Source: Alisma plantago-aquatica (Eukaryota > Streptophyta > Magnoliopsida > Alismatales > Alismataceae). Taken from it: a DNA stretch of 64,000 nt. Where the stretch lies: contig OY856412.1 of the NCBI GenBank assembly GCA_963693085.1, forward strand, positions 964,128,281 through 964,192,280. The letters run 5' to 3'. Below, in pieces: positions 1 through 12,547 of the stretch (position 1 is the first letter of the stretch; each line of letters opens with the position of its first letter). The notes beneath the pieces were generated by a model. It worked only from the letters and a program-made list of their open reading frames with translations, ran no database searches and was not told the origin of the DNA. The position numbers and the translations under genes are program-made.

Positions 1-35
1 GGCCTCCATCCACTTGCGGGATGTATTATGTATAT

Positions 36-330
36 CACTACTGAAAAATAGGATATAGATGACATTTAAGTATGTAACCTTTTACCAAAAAGGTGACATG
101 ATTAACTATTACCTAAAAAATGAATGTCACTTATTTAGAGTGGGCTTTGTGCAATGTAACCTATTTGAATAAATGTCATCTATTAGTAGTTTTCACATTC
201 CAAAACAGGGCAATACGTGACATCATAGTATATCACCCACATTAAAAAAACCACACAGATTGATGTCACCCATTTCACCAAAAGTGAAGACAGTCATTAT
301 TAAAAAGCTAATATGTCACACGAATGTATG
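36..330 (+). repeat. CACTA left terminus with subterminal repeats
   Basis: The terminal CACTAC is followed by repeated short motifs of the type GGTGACAT, AATGTCAC, ATGTCATCTATT and GATGTCACCC in both orientations, roughly every 40-50 bp. The same motif family fills 32540-32960 at the other end. TAT at 33-35 is the inferred target duplication. Confidence 0.75.
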
Positions 331-3199
331 TAGGTGTATGTGCATGTACTGCCCAACAATGGATAGAAATTTCATATTCCGGTCACCATTCAAATGCAAA
401 TTTTTTTTGTAGTAAATTCAAGTGATTTCAGTAGAAAACTATAAATAGTTTGTCATCATCTAGACCTCACAAATGAATAATGAATAATTTCGTTTCTTAT
501 AACAAGTAATCTGTTGCATACTCATCATGTTTAATTTGTTTACATTCATACACATGACCCAAATACAACTTGACATAATCGTAAACCCAAACATGAATTG
601 AATCGGAAGTTCAAAAAAACCCACAACCAGTTGATCCCAGATGGGTAAACCCGGGCAAATCTGAACACAAATTGAATATTGCAGTCCGAAATTGGGAATA
701 TCCCAGGGTACCAAATAGAAGCTTGTCCTATATGAAAATTGTATGTTCCTTTGTGCATGCATTGTCCAACTTCTGCATTCTTTACTTGATACAACAAGAA
801 AAGTTAATTGTTGGTAGAGCCAGCTTATTTCGTACTTTACCGAAGTACAACAGTAGTGTCATTCCGATTTCTCAATAATCTCCATCTAAACAAATAAAAA
901 GATAACAATAGTCGTGAATAGAGCAACAAAATATTGAATGACGCCAAGTTATAATTGACCCATGTTGATTGTTAATTGGGAACGAGTCTTGAAATTAAGA
1001 GCACAGTTATAGTATACTATGACGAGTATGATTTGTTATGTTTAATGAAAATAATGAGAAACTGTATGAATGTCTTTCTACTATAGTACTTATAGAATAG
1101 AAATAAATTAACTTACTGGATATACTGAATTAAGAGGTTTTCTCTTATACGGAGCATTTGACTAGCATACCAAAAAATACAAGAGAGAGAACATTGATGA
1201 TATGCAGTTCTTACCTACTAGGTATTGTTGTCCTGGTGCTAGCCTTCTCTTTTCTTCAGACGGATCATATGAGGTCAGCTACCACATGTTTGTGATGTTC
1301 ATTTTGAGATCATGCTTAAACAATTGAGCAACATAGCATGGTTTACACTCTCTCGTCGTTCATGTAGGCAGTAGAGATAAAGTCCAGATATATATCCCTG
1401 CTTTTGGCCCAGAGAAGATGGTCCTACACATTCCTATGGGCAATGATCATGATGCCCAGATCTGATTGACTCATAATTCCAACATTGGCCTTGCCTAGCT
1501 CCATCCTTGTCCTTGGCCTTGCCTTTTGCTACCATCAAAAGACGGTGTTAGTATCGCCATGATGCCTCTCATATAGGAGTTCCTCCATGTTGTTCGCACT
1601 ACTACATATAGGAGTACCTCCAAGTTGTTCGCACTACTAAGAAATGGGTAGATTAGGATACACAATTACTGGTAACTTGGGAAAATTGTGAAAGCAACAA
1701 TTAAAATGCAAAGGTTGTTATAGAACAAGCAAACTGGCTAATGATTATATCCAGAATCAACGTGAAAGAAAGAACAATTAAGTGAACAAACCTATACATG
1801 TAGATGTCTTCTCCATCACCATGAGCCTTCCTACATGCATAGCAGAAGCTGACTTCTCTAAGGGCAGTGTTGATCTTCACAATGAACCTATGCTTCCTGT
1901 ACCATACAATGAAGACTACTCCTTGGACCTTAGATGTGGTGCAGCTCTCTATGAGCTTGATGAAAAACCTGGAAGAAGGGAGACAACATACACAACTTCT
2001 CTTACACCACATGTTATTAGAAAAAGAACTATTGAACTAGTTTCTCCCTCTCTCTTCTTCCTCGAATGACAAACACTCCCCTCATCACGGGCCTCTTGCA
2101 GTGATCGCCCCCCACCCCCACCCTTCTCCTTCATCTCCTATAGTTTTGCAAGGAGAGCCACCTCCATAAGCCATATGCGTCTCTTAAAGGGAGAGTCGGT
2201 GCCTGCAACTCCTCAAGGGACACCACCTCCATTAGTGGCTTATTTAGGGAGCAAGGTCGCACCAACGACAGTTCCTACAATCCTACGAAGGAGTCTACCA
2301 CAGCAACAACTCCTTTAGGGAGTGTTGCTGTGTGGAAGAACTCCTTCTAGGAAGGTTGCCATCGATAATAGCTCCTTTAGGAAACACCCTAGTCTACAAT
2401 CAACCCCATAATAGTTCTGCTACCACCACGTATAGTCCATTCAGGGACACCAGCAGCCTATTGCAGGTATTACATCAATGCTGACCCTAGCTATTGATAT
2501 TCCAGTAGTCATCCATGAAATTGGATGTTGTCTCATTGTCCTTCGTTGTCTAATCTAGCAAGATCCCTTGCAAATACCTGACTTAAGTGACTATTAATAT
2601 GCTGCACCTGGATATAAGTTTGCCACGTCCTTTGGGCTTGTGATGCCCAATATCATTGCTGAAATTATATGCCTGTTGTTAACAAATGGAGTGTGAAAAA
2701 GTTAAAGAGTGACAACTTTGTATGGGTCATGTTTATCAGCTATTTACTTTTTTATATTAACTTTCTATGGCTCTTTGTGCTTTTATATCCAAGTCTAATT
2801 TGTATTTGTATGCCCAAGCCTAACACATGATTCATTGATTCTCCAGTTTGAGATAGAGAGCTTGTTTTATGAGTGCAGTCGCTGTTGTCACCACTCCCAA
2901 CCCTTCACTTGTATATTTGTTATTGACCCTTCCATATTCTCATTTTCTGACAAGTTATGCTTATATTTCATTCTTTGTCTAATTCCTATTTAAAAAAAAT
3001 TATGTCTAGACCCTGGAAATATAAATATGATAGATGCTTAAACTTCAAATTTATTTTATCATTCCAGTATAGTTACAATTTTCGGTACTAAATAACAACT
3101 AGATCATACACATTATTTTACCATGTGATCTGACATTCTAATCACAATGCGTGCTAGCTTTAAGTATTAATCACAACAGATGGTCAGAGAATTTGGATA
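331..3199. other. CACTA interior, no recognisable gene
   Basis: AT-rich sequence with only short, unconvincing reading frames (up to ~100 codons on either strand, around 1.7-2.1 kb). A mixed stretch around 2.1-2.5 kb is somewhat richer in GC and in CTCC/ACCACC motifs. A ~25-bp stretch at 1801-1830 resembles one at 5028-5055 (both contain AGATGTCTTCTCCAT). I could not assign a protein family. Confidence 0.5.
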
Positions 3200-4133
3200 C
3201 CTTTAGGCAATATCATGCTGAGACATCTTGGTTGAAAACCCCCAATGTAATCACTGGAAGTGACGTAAAGAAGACATTATAGAGTGACATGAACCAATCA
3301 TCATAGCCCGTCTGACCAGAGAATGATGTATATGACTCGAACAGAAAAAGAGTGAACCCAAATGTTATATTCTTGTAGAAGAAATAGCATATTTGCAAGG
3401 GTAAACTAGTCATAAAAACAGCTTGGAAGAGGAAAAACCATAAACATACGGAGCAAGGCATCAAGCCATACCATCGAAGAAATTCTTTTGTAGCACCAAT
3501 GGCCATGTACAAGGAGTAAGCGCTCAAGAAATCAAAACTGAGCAATTGTGATATCACTTGCCATAACCGCCTGAAATGATAAAATGATTTAGCTCGTGCA
3601 ATGGAGCCAAAAATACAAGTTATTTGGCCACCAAAGATCCTTCTCAAAATCTCGGTACATGAAGGCGTAGTAGTTCAAAAACTAGCATATCAAGTGTACA
3701 TGCATTCCTTCAACTCCAGCAATGCCAACCCCTATATCAGCTTCTTGAAGCATGCCTACATCATTGGCTCCATCACCAACGGCTAATGTTGTTTTCCGTA
3801 TGCCATTTTTCACTAGTCTAGTTACCTACAAATAGATATGTTATCCTCTAGATAAATTACACTGCTTGCTATGCACAAAGGAAAAAAAACAGTATGCATG
3901 CCATGAAAAATTCTAATCACTTACTAGAGCCTTCTGTTTGGGGGATGAACGACAACATATCACTGAAGCACAATCAACTGCTAATGCAAGAAATGCATAT
4001 TTGATGTCATCCTCCAAAGCATATGCAAGTGGTTTGCCATCAATGACGAGAGCATATGCTTCTAGACCAGATGAATGAATCTTTGTTATCCCATCATTTA
4101 TCTACTGAGAGATGCTGGATTTTTAAGCCTGAA
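3200..4133 (-). pseudogene. Captured fragment of a P4-ATPase phospholipid flippase (ALA8-12-like), intron-containing and broken
   Basis: Read on the minus strand, at least three exon blocks match the P-domain and first C-terminal membrane segments of plant aminophospholipid ATPases, which flip lipids across membranes. Block one (~4133-3931) has [17 protein letters not shown] and [13 protein letters not shown], followed by a GTAAGT donor. Block two (from ~3826, after a TGTAG acceptor) has VTRLVKNG, the P-type hinge [14 protein letters not shown] and [10 protein letters not shown]. Block three (from ~3566, after TTTCAG) has [28 protein letters not shown] and then, after a further intron, [15 protein letters not shown] and [21 protein letters not shown]. 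Damage: in-frame stops at 4102-4104 (TAG), 3532-3534 (TGA, where the family has Arg) and 3213-3215 (TGA, in DVSA-R-YCLK). The acceptor before CYFF reads AA instead of AG (3393). No N-terminal, actuator or phosphorylation-site exons were found in the window. Introns are kept, so the fragment was copied from DNA, not from mRNA. Confidence 0.85.
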
Positions 4134-4299
4134 ATGATTAAGATCTGAAATTGTCAATGTCTCAAGGAACATAGTCTATTCGGCAATGATCCTAGTAAAA
4201 CTACAACATTGTTGTTTCAGCTATGATTTATTTCCTACAACAGGTAACACAGCAACGGAAACTACATCCAATACTTACAGTGAGCCAACATGGATCACC

Positions 4300-4640
4300 A
4301 GTCTGTACTCACATATTTGAGGTTAAAACAACTGACTAGGTAAAAAAGTAGCAACTAATGTGTGCATGTGTGCACTTAACATGGTATGATATAAACTAGA
4401 CATGATACACACACACATTATATATATATATAAATATGTGTGTGTATATATATACATATATATTGCGTGTGTGTGTGTGTTGTGTATGCGCCCGTATTAA
4501 ATGTGGGTGTGACATATTTGAAGTCAAAACAACTAACTAGGATAAAGTAGGAAATCATATGTATTGGCATGTTTGTGTGTATTAGGTGTGGGTGTGACAT
4601 ATTTGAAGTCAAAACAACTAACTAGGTAGAAAAGTCACAG
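4300..4640. repeat. Three imperfect ~85-bp repeats with a TA/TG microsatellite
   Basis: A segment containing GACATATTTGAAGTCAAAAC, AACTAACTAGG and TGTGTGCATGT recurs near 4310, 4510 and 4590. Between the first two copies lies an alternating TA/TG simple repeat (about 4408-4480). Confidence 0.7.
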
Positions 4641-7600
4641 AGAACAAGTCAATCAGCTTGGTCGTATAAATGTAGCCTTGTAGTATTCATTAGTGAAAGC
4701 GATATGGGCCTATGGCTATGACCTAAAGGTCTTTAGTTGAATGGATATACCAATTATCAGAAACTCAATCTTTGAAGGCACTATGGATAAAACTAGATCA
4801 TCCATATGAAGAATGTTATGGTGGAGACCAAGTAATGTGCTAGGTAATTTTTAGCAACGACTTCTGTATGAAAAAAAAGAATCAAGTGTGCATCTATTTT
4901 ATATTGGATATTAAAAGACTGAGTAGACCATCACCATCCACCTTACCTGAAGAATCATCCAGTAGGAGTAGATGATGCAAATGTAAATGAGAAAGAGGAA
5001 CCCAAGATGCTAGTCGTGGATCACATTAGATGTCTTCTCCATTACCAAGACCCATCTCTTCTAGGTCTTTTCTGCAAAAAAGGAAATATCAAATTTATCA
5101 AGATCGTTAAGTGAAATTGTGAAATATGATTATTAAGAATAGCACTAGCAGTGAAAAACATTATTTCTAACTATCAACTAGATTTGTATGACTCAGAAAA
5201 GGTCAAATACAAACAATCTTAGAAGGATAATACAAAATAAACAAGTACATATAGATGAGCTTGGATATTTCAAGACTATTGTTTAGAAGATAGGCATGGG
5301 AAGGCTTTTTGCTCTAGATAATAAAATGAGAGGTTTCTATCAGACTTCCATCTCATGCTATGTAAGAAGTGCTTGCAATCTGATGAAGAAGAAAAATAAA
5401 AGATTCACCATCAATATGAACCACAAAAAAATGACAACTTATAAGCAGGGGTTCATCAATTAACCTACTTGCAGCACCAAATCATAAAATCCATCCAGCT
5501 TCCCTACAGATCCCAAGCTAGGAAGAGTTTCACCCTATCTTCACAGGTGGAGATGGAGAGTTGCACTGGTAAAGAGTAATAAATGCAGTAAGAAAAGAGT
5601 CATGCTTATCTTCAACATTACTCTAGGTAAACATAACACTTATTTTATTAGTGAAACATAAATAATTGAGAACCCTACAACACAACCATGTTTATGGTTG
5701 TTGGGGTTGTCTTCTCTGATTATTAGGTAAGGAGGTTGAGTAGGAGACATGTTCTATGATTGCAGAAACAATCACAACACATAAAACTTCTACAAAATCC
5801 TACTACTATCATTGGATGTTATGGAGGATAACATTATTCAAAGCTTGCACTACATATTTGTAAAGAACCGAGCATCCTTACATTGCCTCTGGTCAATGTA
5901 AGTTGTCTTATACTTTCCAAAAAGGTCAGATTCCTCCCTTGTCAGTTTGAAAAGATAAAAAATTATCATTGGCTCTGGTCTCCACAAACAAACATTTAGT
6001 TTGCACTTTGAAGGGGTGAGTCATCCCCCATAAGCAGCAGCAACCAGGCCAAACAAGGAGTGACTACGCCTACATAGGCGGTTGAGCATATACTTCTCCG
6101 TGTCAATAGGACATAAATTACAAAATCCAATTCTATCTAATATTAGTAATAATATATGTATGTTTTGATGCATTAGATTTAGATTAAAAAATGTATATTT
6201 TCCTAAATAAGTTTGCCTTCTGAATTAAAAGCACTTCAGTAAGGAGACTCCACAAGCACACAAGCAAGGACACTACTAGCGCACCAACAAAGTCTCTCCA
6301 CTAGTACACCATCAAGGACTCCACATAGTCATGTGAATCATGTGATGAAACTTTCTACAAAATTTATAGACCTGTACCTAAGGGTAAATTTTAGAGTCGA
6401 TACTCCCTTCATCCTAGTATCCTATTAGTCCATTAAATACGGCCAAGATCCATTTTCATATATAGATCTAGATTCTACTAGATTCATATGCCATCGTGGT
6501 GCACCACATCTTGGAGCATTGTAATCAACTCTTAACACTAGAGTATCATATAGACATGCCTTGATCTTCCATCAACAATAGTGGAAAACATGAATAATAG
6601 GGGAAACCATAAGAAACTATGACAAGTTCCTAGTAAATCTAATAATTATACAATAGAATGGTAACAATCAATTAAACTCAAGGAAGACAAAGAGCTTGGG
6701 GACAATAATTATGAGGCCATGTCACAAACATACACACAAAAATTTGAGTTGCAAATAAATCAAAAGTTAAGAAACTTGAATGTTGTCCTTATGATGATAA
6801 CATTGTAGACATTTAGGGACCTAACCTGTCAGCCAACTCAACTCTGTCATTGATCGCTTTTGTCAAGTGAAGCTATACATTGCGGGGAACATTGTGTCAA
6901 AGTAGATTCAAATTGATTAAAATAAGAAAACTTATCATAAAACACCAACTTGTTAACATTGTAGAAGTATGGAGAATTAACCTTATTATATACAATTATC
7001 AGTGTCCATGTCTAGTCCTATAACTAGATTTAAGATGTTCTACAGATTCTTGTCATTAATATGCTGGGATTTGGAACTTAGATGCCTTGAAGTAGTAGCA
7101 CCCGTTATCTGCAAAGTATCACCTCTTGATTGTTAAGGATGAAGCACAAGAAAGGAAGAGATCATTCATCTGTAATACTAATTGTGACTTCTTAACATAT
7201 AATTAAAATAATCAAACTAAGCCACAACTGGGGATATGATTGAAAAAATCAAAGAAAAATACTACTACTGCTTACCAATATTTAGAGACAAACAAGACTT
7301 CTATCTCTAATTTGACCGTAAAGTATAAAAGTCTTACTCTTTAATCAATTGTATATTTAGTCCATGTACCGACATTTGTAAGAAAGGAATCATTTATGTA
7401 CTTGCACGAGCACACAGTGATGCAAAGATAGAAATTTCATTATTAAAATCACATGGATTTAGAAACTAAAGAAAACCCATTCTACAAATAACAAAAAAAT
7501 AGGAGAAGGATATATTAACTAGTACAATATACAAGTGGTGTGATGGCTTCCAACACATAACATGCCATGATGAACTACAGTTCTCAAGAAAATATACAGG

Positions 7601-8100
7601 ATAACATATTTTTTCTTTAAAATGTATACAGTGCAGTACATCATTAATGTTAATACGAACATTTGGTGAAAGTGATGATTGTTTATCATCATACCAATAT
7701 GCCAAATGCTTCTTTCTCCATGAATCACTAACAATAACCCAGTAAAACAGGAAGACAAAGCTACTACCATCCATAATCACATCACTCTCCCTAAATATAA
7801 ACGTTTATCAACACAGGGTGCATATATAGTTTGTATTAGGGATGAAGGCCCAAATATTTGACAATGTAGATTTTGTACTTGCTGGAGTTGTCTTTCAGCT
7901 ATATGTGTTATACAAAGAGAGAAGCCAATAGAATTGAAGACAATTAAGCAGATTTCATGATTTAGAAGTGGAAGAAAATGGATTTTGGAATAAACCTGAA
8001 ATAGAAAAAGGGGCCGAGTTTACGGCGAGATCCTTCCATGAGTATGGATCCAAACATCAATACACATCTAAATAAGTATAATCCACACCATTAGGGAGCA
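4641..8100. other. CACTA interior, no recognisable gene
   Basis: AT-rich sequence. Reading frames are short and match nothing I recognise; the longest, 104 codons at 7466-7780 on the minus strand, is Cys/Phe/Trp-rich with no motif. A possible exon-like block lies at about 4947-5074 on the minus strand, bounded by TTTGCAG and CAGGTAAGG, but it contains a stop and no family is evident. Confidence 0.45.
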
Positions 8101-8770
8101 CTCAATAGACACTAAGTGTGGGGGTCCGCTAGCAGCCTCCATCCCGCGAGCTCCTTTATGATGTCGAGGGATCTGTGGCTTTCTTCCTGTTTGCTTCTAT
8201 TGATTCCAGTCAGCCACCTTGCCTGGGTACACATTGAAGTTGTCACAGGGATGTTGGAACAAAACCTGCTTTCGCTGACACAGGGAACCATGAGCCCTCG
8301 GTGGCCCCCGAAGGGCGTGGAACTGGAAGGAAAGGGGGTAAGGGTGGGTAGCGATGGAATAGGATGCAGAGTCAGGTAGGCAGAGGCCAGGGAGGGCGGC
8401 GACACAGAGGAGGTGAAGAGGGAAGCCAAGGGAGGTGACGGGGGCCACAGACGGCGGTGACACATTGGCGGTAAAGTAGGAAGCAGAGGGAGGCGGCGGA
8501 GGCCACAGACGGCGGCGACACAGTGGCAGTGAAGCAGGAAGCAGAGGGAGGTGACGGAGGGCGGCGACACAGAGGATGCGAAGCGGGAAGCTGAGGGATG
8601 CGATGGAGGCCACGAAGGGCGGTGACACAGAGGCAAAGCGGGAAGCCGAGGGGGCAGTGGAGGGCACGAAGTCAAAAGAGGGGTAGCGGCAGAGAATAAG
8701 GAGTCGAAGGGGGCACCGCGAGATTAGTTCGTGTAGTGGTGAGAGTGGGCATAATGTATTGAATATGGAG
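8101..8770. repeat. GC-rich island with a ~58-bp minisatellite
   Basis: Within strongly AT-rich DNA, this stretch is rich in G on the plus strand. From about 8375 to 8690 it holds around five imperfect copies of a ~58-bp unit with the core GGCCACAGACGGCGGCGACA and the end GAAGCAGAGGGA; copies end near 8432, 8490 and 8548, then shorter variants follow. The two long minus-strand frames across it encode Pro/Ser/Leu-rich low-complexity protein in two different phases, as repeats do. Positions 8110-8370 are unique and could be a captured gene piece, but no family is evident. Confidence 0.65.
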
Positions 8771-10340
8771 GTGTTACATGAAAAATTGCACATATTTACC
8801 TAAAGTTAGTTGTATTTTAATTATTGCATCACAACATAGGATTTCTAGGGAGAAAGTCATTTTCCTACAGGGACCATACATTTCATATTTTACATAGTAG
8901 TCCTTATACGTCAAAACAACATATATGAGTGATGTTATCTTTTAACTTAGACTTATACATTGTGCTTCTTTTTTTCTTATGACGAGGAACCCCTCTCGGG
9001 CAAGGCCGCTGTCGGAACCGACCCAATCAAGAATAAAGCCAACTCAAATTATATTTTAATATTCAAAACTGTGTATGTTACATTGTATAGGATGAAATGG
9101 GTCTCATTTAGGTCAATATAAGATAAATTAGGGAAGGTAAGGTGTGATTAGGTCAATATATGACAAATTCAGGGAGTGATATGGGGGAATAGATCTACTT
9201 TAGGGACATTATGTATTTTTTAACTAAATTAGGCCTCATTAGGTAAATATACATCAAATTTGGGAAAGTTAAGGTTTACCAAGTTTATGTTATGTAATAT
9301 TAGGTTTGATTTAGGTCAAATTAGGTCAAATAGAATCTAACTTAACCAAGATAGGTCAAGTTAGTGTCATTTAGGTCTACTTCAGATCATGTTATGTGTG
9401 TTTTAAGCCAAGGTATAATGGTTACAACTTAGATGTAACCATTAGGACATACATAGTAATGCATCTATTTGAATATAGCTAGATATATATACACATTTGG
9501 CAGTTGATCTTGATACTAACCTATCTATTTGATGTTGACTAGTTTGTAAGTCTAAAATATGACAAATATTGTCAGTTGAAACAGACAATATTACAAATTG
9601 TAATCTCTGTCACATGACATTGAGCATCAACCGAGATATTTCTAACACGAATGATAGTGAACATCAACTGCTTTAAATTAAATGATTTATATTTAATTCT
9701 ACCTGTTAGCATAGGTGGCATCAAATTTTTTTTATACATGTTGTATATTTGCTAAATTAATGTTCTACTAGACTCATCAGATTGCTACTCTTCAATGCAA
9801 CCATAGAGAATGAAGTCTTCCATGTGGCCTCAATGTTTAATATTTTACAGACATGCATCCATTTCAAGGTCTATGTTAGGGTGATAATGTACATACATTA
9901 TGTTCATGAGGTCATACTACAATATAATTGTAATGGGATGCTTTACTAGTGTAGCATATGATGATTTATATAGTTTCATGTCTCCTTCACATGGATTATA
10001 AGTTAAATAAAAAGGCATCTTACCTCATCATGAGAGTACCCTTGCACAACAAGTGAATGAAATCACAAGGTATATGATGAGTATGCCAATGACACCCATG
10101 TAGGAGGGGGCTTCCATATTTTATAAGGAAGTTCCATCCAATGACAAGTCAATATAGACAACATTGGGGAAAATCTTATATTCTCATCAAGAGAGTCACT
10201 CTCAAAGAGGTTTGTGTTGTTATAGATAGCATCAAAGATGATCTCCATAGGTAGAAGAATAATCGACAAAGGGTAGAATTTTGATAACTTGCGGGGCTTG
10301 TATCTCTTTCTTACTAGGCTTATAGAACTTGCCATAGCCA
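8771..10340. other. AT-rich spacer with degenerate AGGTCAA-type repeats
   Basis: Between about 9050 and 9400 the motif ATTAGGTCAA, with variants such as TAGGTCAATATA and TTTAGGTCAA, recurs many times at irregular spacing. The rest shows nothing recognisable. Confidence 0.5.
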
Positions 10341-10924
10341 TAACATGATAGTGTCCTCAAACATCAACTCCCTAAAAATGAATTCGTGAGGAGCCATGGC
10401 CCATATCATGAAAAATTTCATCTCACAACAAGTCCCTAAAAATGCATTTAGGAGGAACCACGATCCATATTATGGCAATGTCCTCTCACAACAAGTCCCT
10501 ACAAATGAATTAGGAGGAGTGGGTCCCATGTCTTGATTGTGTCCTCTTAGAACAAAATCTATGAAAATGCATTTGGTTGGAGCCTAGGCTCATATCATGA
10601 TAGTGTCCTCTCATAGCAAGTCTGTGAAAATGATTCTGGGAGGAGCTAGGGCCCATATCACGACAACGTTCTCTCAAAGTACAGTTGGTCGAATGATTTC
10701 AAAAGTTGTCAATTGTTTGCAACATTTTCTTCTAGGGGTTTGATTCTCATCATGTTAGTGCCCTCTCATGAAAAGTGAGAGAAATCACAAACTAGAGGAT
10801 TGGCATGCCAAGGTGACCTAGGGAGGAGGAATTGTCCATTTCATATGGGGACGTCCCTCTCACACAAGTCACCAAAGCAATACCAGGGACTATTTAGGTC
10901 ATCATCATGTGAGTGTCATGTTAA

Positions 10925-11245
10925 CACAAGTGAGAGAAATTCAATTGAAAATGATCGAAGCATGGTCAGTCGGGTGTTTGTGGTATACGTTGCTCGTTTG
11001 CAGCAATTGTTGCTAGGGGTGGGTGGTCTATGCAAGCCAGTGCAGAAGAGTAGTTTTCCTCACAAGACAAGGCCCATTAGTCGTAGAATGATCACAAAAG
11101 AGATGTGTATGGGTTTGGATATGATTGTCATGCTAATATCCCTTTATAAATGACTCTCATAATGACTTAGAATGACTCTCAATAGGATTTCTCTCACACG
11201 TCTCCTTTATGGATTGTCAAATAAATGTATTGATAATATCCCCAC
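10925..11245 (+). repeat. ~0.35-kb spacer module, copy 1
   Basis: This non-63-bp segment lies inside the satellite field. It contains GGTCAGTCGGGTGTTTGTGG, TGTTGCTAGGGGTGGGTGGT, CAAGACAAGGCCCATTAGTC and the end TGTCAAATAAATGTATTGAT. Related copies are at about 11785, 31485 and 32205. Confidence 0.75.
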
Positions 11246-11784
11246 AAAAATGCATTTGGGATGAGCCATGGCCCATATCATGACAATGTTTTCTAAAACA
11301 AGTCTCTTGAAATGCATTTTTGAGGAGTTGGGGCCCGTATCATGACAATACCCTCTTGCATCAAGACTCTAAAAATGTATCTATGCGGAGACAGATCTCA
11401 TATCATGAGAATGTCTTCTCACAACAAGTCCCCCAAAATGCATTTACAAGTAGACAATTCCCATATCTTGGCAGTGTCCTCTTACAACAAGTCCCTTGAA
11501 ATGCATTTGTGAGTAGGGGCCCATATCTTGAGAATGTCCTCTCACAACTAGTTCCCAAAAATACATTTTTGAGGATCCATGACCCATATCATGACAATGT
11601 CCTCTCACATCAAGTTAGTGAAAATATTTTTGAGAGGATCTAGGACACATATCATGACAGTCTCCGCTCACATCAAATCAATGAAAATACTTCTAGGAGG
11701 AACTAGGACACATATCATGACAGTCTCCCCTCACACCAAGTCCCTAAAAACTCTTTAACCAGATATATGTATAAATATATTGTT

Positions 11785-12118
11785 CTCAAAAAATTTCATA
11801 ATGGAAATCTGTATGAGTTTGAGGATGACCGAAACATGATCGGTCAGATGTTTGTGGCACCCATCTCTCTTTCGCAGGAATTGTTGCTCGGGGTGGGTGG
11901 TCTATTCAAGCTGTTGCCAAGGAGCACTTTACCTCAAAGACAAGGCCCATTAGTCTTAGAGTGATTACAAAAGAGATGTGTATGAGTTTGGAGACAATCT
12001 CCATGCCAATATCCCTCTACAAATGACTCTTATAATGACTTAGAATGACCATCAACAACAATTTCTCACACATGCCTCCTTTATGGATTGTTAAATAAAT
12101 GTATTGATAATATCCCGA
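11785..12118 (+). repeat. ~0.35-kb spacer module, copy 2
   Basis: Same order of blocks as copy 1, including TGTTGCTCGGGGTGGGTGGT, AAGACAAGGCCCATTAGTCT, AGAGATGTGTATGAGTTTGG and TAAATAAATGTATTGATAAT. Confidence 0.75.
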
Positions 12119-12547
12119 CAAAAATGTATTTGGGAGGAGTCGTGGCCCATATCATGACCGTTTCCTCTTACAAGAAGTCCCTTGATATGCATTTTTCAGG
12201 AGCTGGGGCCCATATCTTTACAATGTCCTCTCACAACAAGTCTCTAAAAATGTATCTATGAGGAATCCAAGCTCATATCATGAGAATGTCCTCTCACAAC
12301 ATGTCCCCCAAAATATATTGCAAGGAGCCAGGGATGATATCTTGACAAGGTGCTCTCACAACAAGTCCCTTTATAATTCATTTGTGAGGAGAGGCCCATA
12401 TCTTGAGAATGTCCTCTCAAAACAAGTTCCCAAAAATGCATTTGTGAGGAGATATGACCCATATCATGACAGTGTCCTATCACATCAAGTCAGTGAAAAT
12501 ACTTCTGGGAGAATCTAGGACACATATCATGATAGTGTCCTTTCAAA

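Noticed and set aside
3601..3786. Plus-strand 61-codon frame over the flippase fragment
   Set aside because: It is the antisense shadow of the [14 protein letters not shown] exon.
8112..8793. Two long overlapping Pro/Ser/Leu-rich minus-strand frames
   Set aside because: They lie in different phases over the same GC-rich minisatellite and show no family motif, no conserved start and no splice support.
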